Shown here in pieces: positions 6,349 to 9,624 of a stretch of DNA of 9,624 bases. This DNA comes from Candidatus Woesearchaeota archaeon. GTDB lineage: Archaea > Nanobdellota > Nanobdellia > Woesearchaeales > DSVV01. The notes below the pieces were generated by a model. The model had not been told where the DNA came from and made no database searches. It saw only the letters and a program-made list of their open reading frames with translations. A program made the translations under genes and the position numbers. Location of the stretch: contig JACQSP010000018.1 in NCBI GenBank assembly GCA_016205905.1, positions 1-9,624 of the forward strand. The letters run 5' to 3'. Positions within the stretch are counted from its first letter, which is position 1. The number at the start of each line of letters is the position of its first letter.

Positions 6349-7386
6349 TTATCTCTTCATGTATTCTTTAAATTTATATTCTACTCGTTTAACAACTCTT
6401 TCCAACTCCCCTACTTTTTTCTCATTACCATCTTCGTTGATGAAATAGATTTTATGTCCTTTAAACAAAGGTATATGCCTTAAAAATACATCTAATGTAT
6501 TAGGGTTAGATGTCTTAAAAGTGCAATTAGCTGAATGTACCTCAAATCTACGGACTTCAACTTCACCATTTATTGTGTAAGAGGAAGAATCTGTGTGTTG
6601 AACAAATCCACCAATTACACGATTTATAATGAAAGAACAACAACCATTACTAAGATCATAATAATCATGGACATCACCGTTTACAACAAAAGAAGAATTG
6701 CTTGCTGTAACAGCATGGCCCATATCAGCATCACCATTTATTGTAACGTATAAATATTTTGCATCAAAACTGCAACGAACGCCAACGTTTCCATTTACTG
6801 TTATATTAATTGGGTTGTCATGCTTGCCTTTAATTCTGCCGAATAATTGATCTAATGGTTTTGTTAAATTAGTTGTGTTTAAAACAAACCCATTGTTGCC
6901 TGCATTATAACTAATTTGTATTAATAGATTAATAATAGATGTGGTGCACTTTTGATAATTTTTATAATTCTCATAATCCTCATACGCTATTATTAATTTA
7001 AAAAATTCTTCAATTTCTTTTGGAGTTAAAACATCATCCACTTCATTGTATATATATAACATAGGGAAATCACATTCAATCGTAGCTTCCATCTTTAATG
7101 CTTGTTCATACTTTTTTAGTATACTTTCAAACTTACGCTCGCCAGCTGTTTGTATGTCTTTCCTCTCGTCAGGTCCCTGCGCAGTGTGTCGTCTAATTAA
7201 ATCGTCTAAACCATCGTCTAATCCATTACCTGGACCATCACCTAAACTGTTATCTAAGCCATTATCGCCTGGCCCTTTGATGTGGACTTGCATTAATCCC
7301 ACTATTTGTGGTACAAATGTTTGTGGTGCTAACTTTTTTTGCGGTGCTAACATTTTTGATTGTGTGTTTTCGTGTGCGATTGCCAT
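6349..7386 (-). CDS. tagged beta-helix-like repeat protein, paralog 1 (longest, first in operon)
   Basis: Function unknown. The 345-residue protein starts with a linker containing repeated APQ (13-27), then QVHIKGPG (33-40) and an acidic GLDD/GPGN tract (41-62). LIRRHTAQGPDERKD (63-77) and GERKF (82-86) follow. The middle section has VLTPKEIEEFFK (119-130) and LLIQISYNAGNNGFVLNTT (154-172). The repeat domain is clearest here: ITVNG (195), VTING (214), FVVNG (233), FIINR (252), YTING (270) and CTFKTSN (288), spaced 18-19 residues. That periodicity fits one turn of a right-handed beta-helix. It vaguely recalls the GXGXG domain of glutamate synthase and FwdC/FmdC, but I cannot show homology. The C-terminus has YFINEDGNEK (314-323) and a basic tail. 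It shares a 119-bp divergent control region with the kinase gene. Confidence 0.85.
   Translation of the reverse strand: MAIAHENTQSKMLAPQKKLAPQTFVPQIVGLMQVHIKGPGDNGLDNSLGDGPGNGLDDGLDDLIRRHTAQGPDERKDIQTAGERKFESILKKYEQALKMEATIECDFPMLYIYNEVDDVLTPKEIEEFFKLIIAYEDYENYKNYQKCTTSIINLLIQISYNAGNNGFVLNTTNLTKPLDQLFGRIKGKHDNPINITVNGNVGVRCSFDAKYLYVTINGDADMGHAVTASNSSFVVNGDVHDYYDLSNGCCSFIINRVIGGFVQHTDSSSYTINGEVEVRRFEVHSANCTFKTSNPNTLDVFLRHIPLFKGHKIYFINEDGNEKKVGELERVVKRVEYKFKEYMKR
7135..7218 (-). repeat. 84-nt conserved paralog block, copy 1
   Basis: This encodes the DDGLDDLIRRHTAQGPDERKDIQTAGER region of paralog 1 and is about 69/84 identical to copy 2. It is the most diverged of the three copies, suggesting paralogs 2 and 3 separated later or were homogenised by gene conversion. 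Confidence 0.8.
7201..7272 (-). repeat. expanded acidic GLDD/GPGN linker tract in paralog 1
   Basis: Residues 39-62 are a low-complexity tract (PGDNGLDNSLGDGPGNGL then DDGLDD). It lies between the VHIKG tag and LIRRHTAQ. The forward strand shows tandem degenerate units of the kind CCATCGTCTAAT. It is the longest version of this linker among the paralogs. Confidence 0.6.
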
Positions 7387-7413
7387 GTTAATTTCTAGAG
7401 AATGATTGTATGA

Positions 7414-7421
7414 TATTTAAA
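7414..7421 (-). promoter_or_regulatory. TATA box candidate for the paralog operon
   Basis: The reverse strand reads TTTAAATA, centred about 31 bp upstream of the ATG at 7386. Predicted transcription start is near 7391, giving a leader of roughly five bases. A second AT-rich element, CTATAAAC at about 7426-7433, could be used instead, with a leader near 17 bases. Confidence 0.5.
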
Positions 7422-7475
7422 TGTTGTTTATAGCCCCATAAATATTACTATTTTCAAGTAATTAAAACAGAAATA

Positions 7476-7483
7476 TTTATAAA
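7476..7483 (+). promoter_or_regulatory. TATA box of the kinase gene
   Basis: TTTATAAA is centred about 26 bp before the kinase ATG at 7506, the usual distance from an archaeal TATA box to the transcription start. The message is therefore predicted to be leaderless, which also supports the chosen start codon; no Shine-Dalgarno is present. Confidence 0.7.
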
Positions 7484-7505
7484 CAGATGACAGTTCAATT
7501 CGCTT

Positions 7506-8684
7506 ATGGCAAAAGAACAAACGAGAAAGGATGCCAATGGTGCAATAATTGATTGGAGAGGCCACTCTATACACAAATTAAAAGGAAGTTCTGGCACAGT
7601 ATACACTAATTTTCATGAGTTTGATCCAGACAGATTAGGATATCAATTAGAGGATTACTTGCTTTCTTCCAGCGCAGATAGCAGTGTCGTCAGCAAAAGA
7701 AATGAAAGAGAACATAAATTTTACATTGCTGAAACACCGAAAGGCAGTAAAGTTTTTGTTAAAAGAGTCAGAAGGCACAGTAATGAATTAGAATTTTACA
7801 AAAGACTGCAGGAAAAAGGGGTTACACATCCAGCGATAATTCCTTTGCTGGATACTATTGGCTTTAGGCTAGAGCAATTATTAGTTTTTCCTTTCGTGCC
7901 GGCATCTCAAGATGCAGATTATTCAATGACTTTATTGGATTTTATTAAATTAGATATGCTTTCTCAATTTCCTGAAAAGGATCAGATAATAAGAGCAATT
8001 GGTTTGGGATTGGCAGATTTTCTCGATTTTTTAAACACAAATAACATGATTTATCTGGATTTGAAGCCAACAAATGTTTTGTATTCACTCGCAGATACAT
8101 CACCTGATGCTTTCCCATTAAAATTTATTGATTTTGAAAGCGTAAAGATTGGCGAGAGAGTTAAAAAAAATAATGCTGAAGGTAACCTAAATGGCGCATC
8201 GCACAAAAAAAGTGATAATGATCATAGAGACAAAAGAACTGCTGATAAAAAAGAGAATGAATCACTAATTGTGCGCCTGAAAGAAGGAGATAATATAATC
8301 TTCACACCCTTATATTCTGCGCCAGAAATATTAGCTCATGATCCTGTTTTATTTCCGCAGTCAGATGTTTATTCATTATGCTGTATTTTATATGATTTCT
8401 TTTGCGGGCCCCGAGAATACAATGGATTACAGGAAATATTCGCAGAAAAAATACAGCCAAGAGAGCCATCAACGAGAAAATTAGTTATCAGAATGAAGGA
8501 AAAAATGTTGGGAGATTATGGCTTTTTGACTCCAAATCATGCAGAAACTGCGCGGGACATCCCACAAGATATTAAAGAAATGATGGTAAACTGTTTTAGT
8601 TCTGTACCGCAGGACAGATACACGCCAGCAAAATTAAAATTGTTATTAGAGAAACAGATAAAGAGATACGCAAGAGGGAGATAA
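7506..8684 (+). CDS. eukaryotic-type serine/threonine protein kinase
   Basis: This 392-residue protein has the key residues of an active protein kinase, which transfers phosphate from ATP to Ser/Thr of partner proteins. Lys86 in VFVKRV is the ATP-binding lysine, and Glu94 or Glu96 is the likely helix-C partner. YLDLKPTN (183-190) is the catalytic loop, with Asp185, Lys187 and Asn190; it lacks the usual HRD arginine. DFE (209-211) replaces DFG, and SAPE (271-274) ends the activation segment. SDVYSL (286-291) gives the helix-F Asp287, and PQDRYT has the late conserved Arg371. No classical glycine-rich loop is seen just before Lys86. Between DFE and APE is an unusually long charged insert (about 215-262, rich in Lys/Asp/Asn). 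No membrane segment or sensor domain is visible, so it is probably cytosolic. It is divergent from the paralog operon; the next gene starts 2 bp downstream. Confidence 0.9.
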   Translation: MAKEQTRKDANGAIIDWRGHSIHKLKGSSGTVYTNFHEFDPDRLGYQLEDYLLSSSADSSVVSKRNEREHKFYIAETPKGSKVFVKRVRRHSNELEFYKRLQEKGVTHPAIIPLLDTIGFRLEQLLVFPFVPASQDADYSMTLLDFIKLDMLSQFPEKDQIIRAIGLGLADFLDFLNTNNMIYLDLKPTNVLYSLADTSPDAFPLKFIDFESVKIGERVKKNNAEGNLNGASHKKSDNDHRDKRTADKKENESLIVRLKEGDNIIFTPLYSAPEILAHDPVLFPQSDVYSLCCILYDFFCGPREYNGLQEIFAEKIQPREPSTRKLVIRMKEKMLGDYGFLTPNHAETARDIPQDIKEMMVNCFSSVPQDRYTPAKLKLLLEKQIKRYARGR

Positions 8685-8686
8685 AC

Positions 8687-9061
8687 ATGAAACAATCAAA
8701 AACCACAAGATACACAGAGAAACAAATAGGCGAAGCATTTGACAGATATTATGCAAGAACAGACAATGTTACAGATGTATTGCGTATGGCTCCTCAAATG
8801 ACTGAATACGGCATTCATACTATTGTAAATGCCAGCAATGATTTTTTGATTGTTAATACGTTACATCAAGAGATGATTAGAATCGCTATGCTTGGAACAA
8901 TTGAAGATAAGATTGTATTGTGCCGTGAATTATTATTAAGCAAGAATCCTGACAGACCAAAAGACATTTCCCTTGTTAAATATTTTGCAGGTATACCACT
9001 TGAAGTTGAGGAGCATCTTTTTTCTTTGTTGCGTATGATGAGCCAACTTATGATTATGTAA
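8687..9061 (+). CDS. uncharacterised protein, N-terminal part of a probably frameshifted gene
   Basis: I do not recognise this protein. It begins 2 bp after the kinase stop, with a good Shine-Dalgarno (GGGAG, 8676-8680) six bases from the ATG, so it is likely cotranslated with the kinase. The 124-residue product looks soluble and mostly helical. Its last residues (after EEHLF) are Met/Leu-rich (SLLRMMSQLMIM) and encoded by G-ending codons unlike the AT-ending codons used elsewhere. Shifting -1 at the T6 tract (9018-9023) instead gives FFVAYDEPTYDYVMKNA, which has normal codon use and runs on to 9240. The intact product would be about 184 residues. Sequencing or assembly error, a real disrupted gene, or programmed slippage are all possible. 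Confidence 0.7.
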   Translation: MKQSKTTRYTEKQIGEAFDRYYARTDNVTDVLRMAPQMTEYGIHTIVNASNDFLIVNTLHQEMIRIAMLGTIEDKIVLCRELLLSKNPDRPKDISLVKYFAGIPLEVEEHLFSLLRMMSQLMIM

Positions 9062-9240
9062 TGAAAAATGCAACCGTCGAGCAAGAGCATCCTTATGCTA
9101 AAGTCATGAAAACAAAGAGGGGAGTAACATTTTATCTTGCAAGAGAAAATGATATCAATATGGTTTTTCCTGTGAGAGTTACAATTGGCAAAGGAGTTTC
9201 TGTGATGCTTAGGGGAAAAAAGGGTAAGAAAGGACAATAA
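9061..9240 (+). CDS. small ORF, probably the C-terminal part of the frameshifted gene
   Basis: Read as its own gene, this is a 59-residue basic protein (MKNATVEQEHPYAKVMK..., ending RGKKGKKGQ) whose ATG overlaps the upstream stop as TAATG, a coupling arrangement. The reading frame is however already open from 9010, and its protein-like sequence starts at the T6 tract about 40 bases before the ATG. I therefore favour it being the continuation of the gene at 8687. Residues after YAKVM (KTKRGVTFYLAREN...FPVRVTIGKGVSVML) look like a small beta-rich segment. Function is unknown. Confidence 0.6.
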   Translation: MKNATVEQEHPYAKVMKTKRGVTFYLARENDINMVFPVRVTIGKGVSVMLRGKKGKKGQ

Positions 9241-9264
9241 AAAAGTAAATAATAACTATTGCAA

Positions 9265-9624
9265 ATGGATGAATTAAGCAAGCTAGAACAAATAATTGCA
9301 GGAATTAATGAAACAGAAGGATTAACTGCGCGAAAAAAAGCAGTTCTTATTAAATTTGCCAGCGAAGTTAACAAAGATACAATACGCTTTGATTTAGAGT
9401 TCATTCTTAGAAATCCGAGACAAATATCAGATGAAAGCGGTTTAAGAGTCCTCTTTTTAGATTCAAGACATGAGCAGGAGCAAACTAACAAAATTGTTGA
9501 AAGACTTCCTGCTGTTCTTAGCTGCTCTCTTAAACGAACATCTTCTATCTATGAGTTTCTTGATTTAAGACATGGGCAAGAGCATACTAACAGAATAGTA
9601 GAAACACTTCCAACTATTCTTGGC
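9265..9624 (+). CDS. uncharacterised protein with 34-residue repeats (partial, runs off the window)
   Basis: The frame is open from ATG 9265 to the window edge, giving the first 120 residues with no stop. The N-terminus is helical and charged (MDELSKLEQIIAGINETEGL). From residue 64 a repeat appears: FLDSRHEQEQTNKIVERLPAVL (64-85), then FLDLRHGQEHTNRIVETLPTIL (98-119), 34 residues apart, 15 of the 23 comparable positions being identical. The pattern suggests a helical repeat protein, possibly with more copies beyond the edge. I do not recognise the repeat family. It lies 24 bp after the preceding frame and on the same strand as the kinase, so it may belong to the kinase cluster. No Shine-Dalgarno or clear separate promoter is seen. 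Confidence 0.8.
   Translation, partial: MDELSKLEQIIAGINETEGLTARKKAVLIKFASEVNKDTIRFDLEFILRNPRQISDESGLRVLFLDSRHEQEQTNKIVERLPAVLSCSLKRTSSIYEFLDLRHGQEHTNRIVETLPTILG
9454..9624 (+). repeat. 102-bp coding tandem repeat (34 codons), second copy cut by the window edge
   Basis: Unit 1 spans 9454-9555 and unit 2 begins at 9556. Shared DNA such as AAGACATG and ACTAACA is spaced exactly 102 bp apart. The protein core is FLDxRHxQExTNxIVExLPxxL. Confidence 0.8.

Noticed and set aside
4579..7386. CRISPR-like or phage variable-repeat array
   Set aside because: The repeated DNA lies about 940-1000 bp apart inside three separate reading frames, with no short regular repeats or spacers; it is gene paralogy.
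7393..7402. Quasi-palindrome TTCTAGAGAA between the reverse TATA box and the paralog 1 start
   Set aside because: The arms are only 4 bp and the centre does not pair; too weak to call an operator.
7584..7604. GSSGTVY in the kinase N-terminus as the glycine-rich ATP loop
   Set aside because: It resembles GxGxxG but lies about 55 residues before Lys86, much further than the usual 15-25, so it is probably coincidental unless a large insertion lies between.
8866..9491. Two reverse-strand open frames (8866-9237 and 9132-9491)
   Set aside because: They overlap the forward frames, which have better starts, spacing and composition. Their products are Ser/Leu/Ile-rich antisense translations.

Overview
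This AT-rich window most likely comes from an archaeon. It carries an NMD3-type ribosome-biogenesis protein with two zinc-binding cysteine sets, which bacteria lack. Several genes have TATA-box promoters placed so that transcripts would be leaderless or nearly so. It also has a HEPN/MNT gene pair of a kind common in archaea. The unrecognised multi-gene families would suit an uncultivated lineage such as a DPANN group, but that placement is inference.

Left part (1-3364). An intergenic stretch with an 11-bp dyad and a 15-bp tandem repeat leads into a forward ketopantoate reductase-like gene (219-1238). It converges, with a 5-bp gap, on a reverse-strand cluster of three tightly packed genes: an HTH-nucleotidyltransferase (2757-3323), a HEPN protein (2308-2760, 4-bp overlap) and NMD3 (1244-2305, 2-bp gap). 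A good reverse-strand promoter at 3349-3364 precedes the cluster. Three copies of a 13-bp motif spaced exactly 20 bp apart overlap this promoter and the start codon, and look like candidate operators.

Middle (3399-7386). A second reverse-strand operon holds three paralogous proteins of unknown function (6349-7386, 5360-6325, 4579-5310) followed by an unrelated unknown protein (3399-4577). The paralogs share an N-terminal VHIKG...LIRGYTARxPDERKE tag, a variable GLDD-type linker, a conserved middle section with a VLTPxxI motif, and a run of roughly 18-21-residue (I/V)xxNG repeats that look like rungs of a beta-helix. They end in a (T/S)N..TL...(F)I(N/H)xDG motif. One 84-nt block is 81/84 identical between two of the paralogs.

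Right part (7387-9624). A short divergent promoter region separates this operon from a forward cluster. That cluster contains a eukaryotic-type Ser/Thr protein kinase (7506-8684, probably leaderless), an unknown gene that seems split by a -1 frameshift at a T6 tract (8687-9061 plus 9061-9240), and the start of a gene with a 34-residue repeat that runs off the window (9265-9624).

The kinase cluster and the paralog operon share one 119-bp control region. The most interesting hypothesis is therefore that they form one uncharacterised system, in which the kinase acts with a diversifying family of repeat proteins. The sequence shows the layout and the paralogy; the functional link is inferred.
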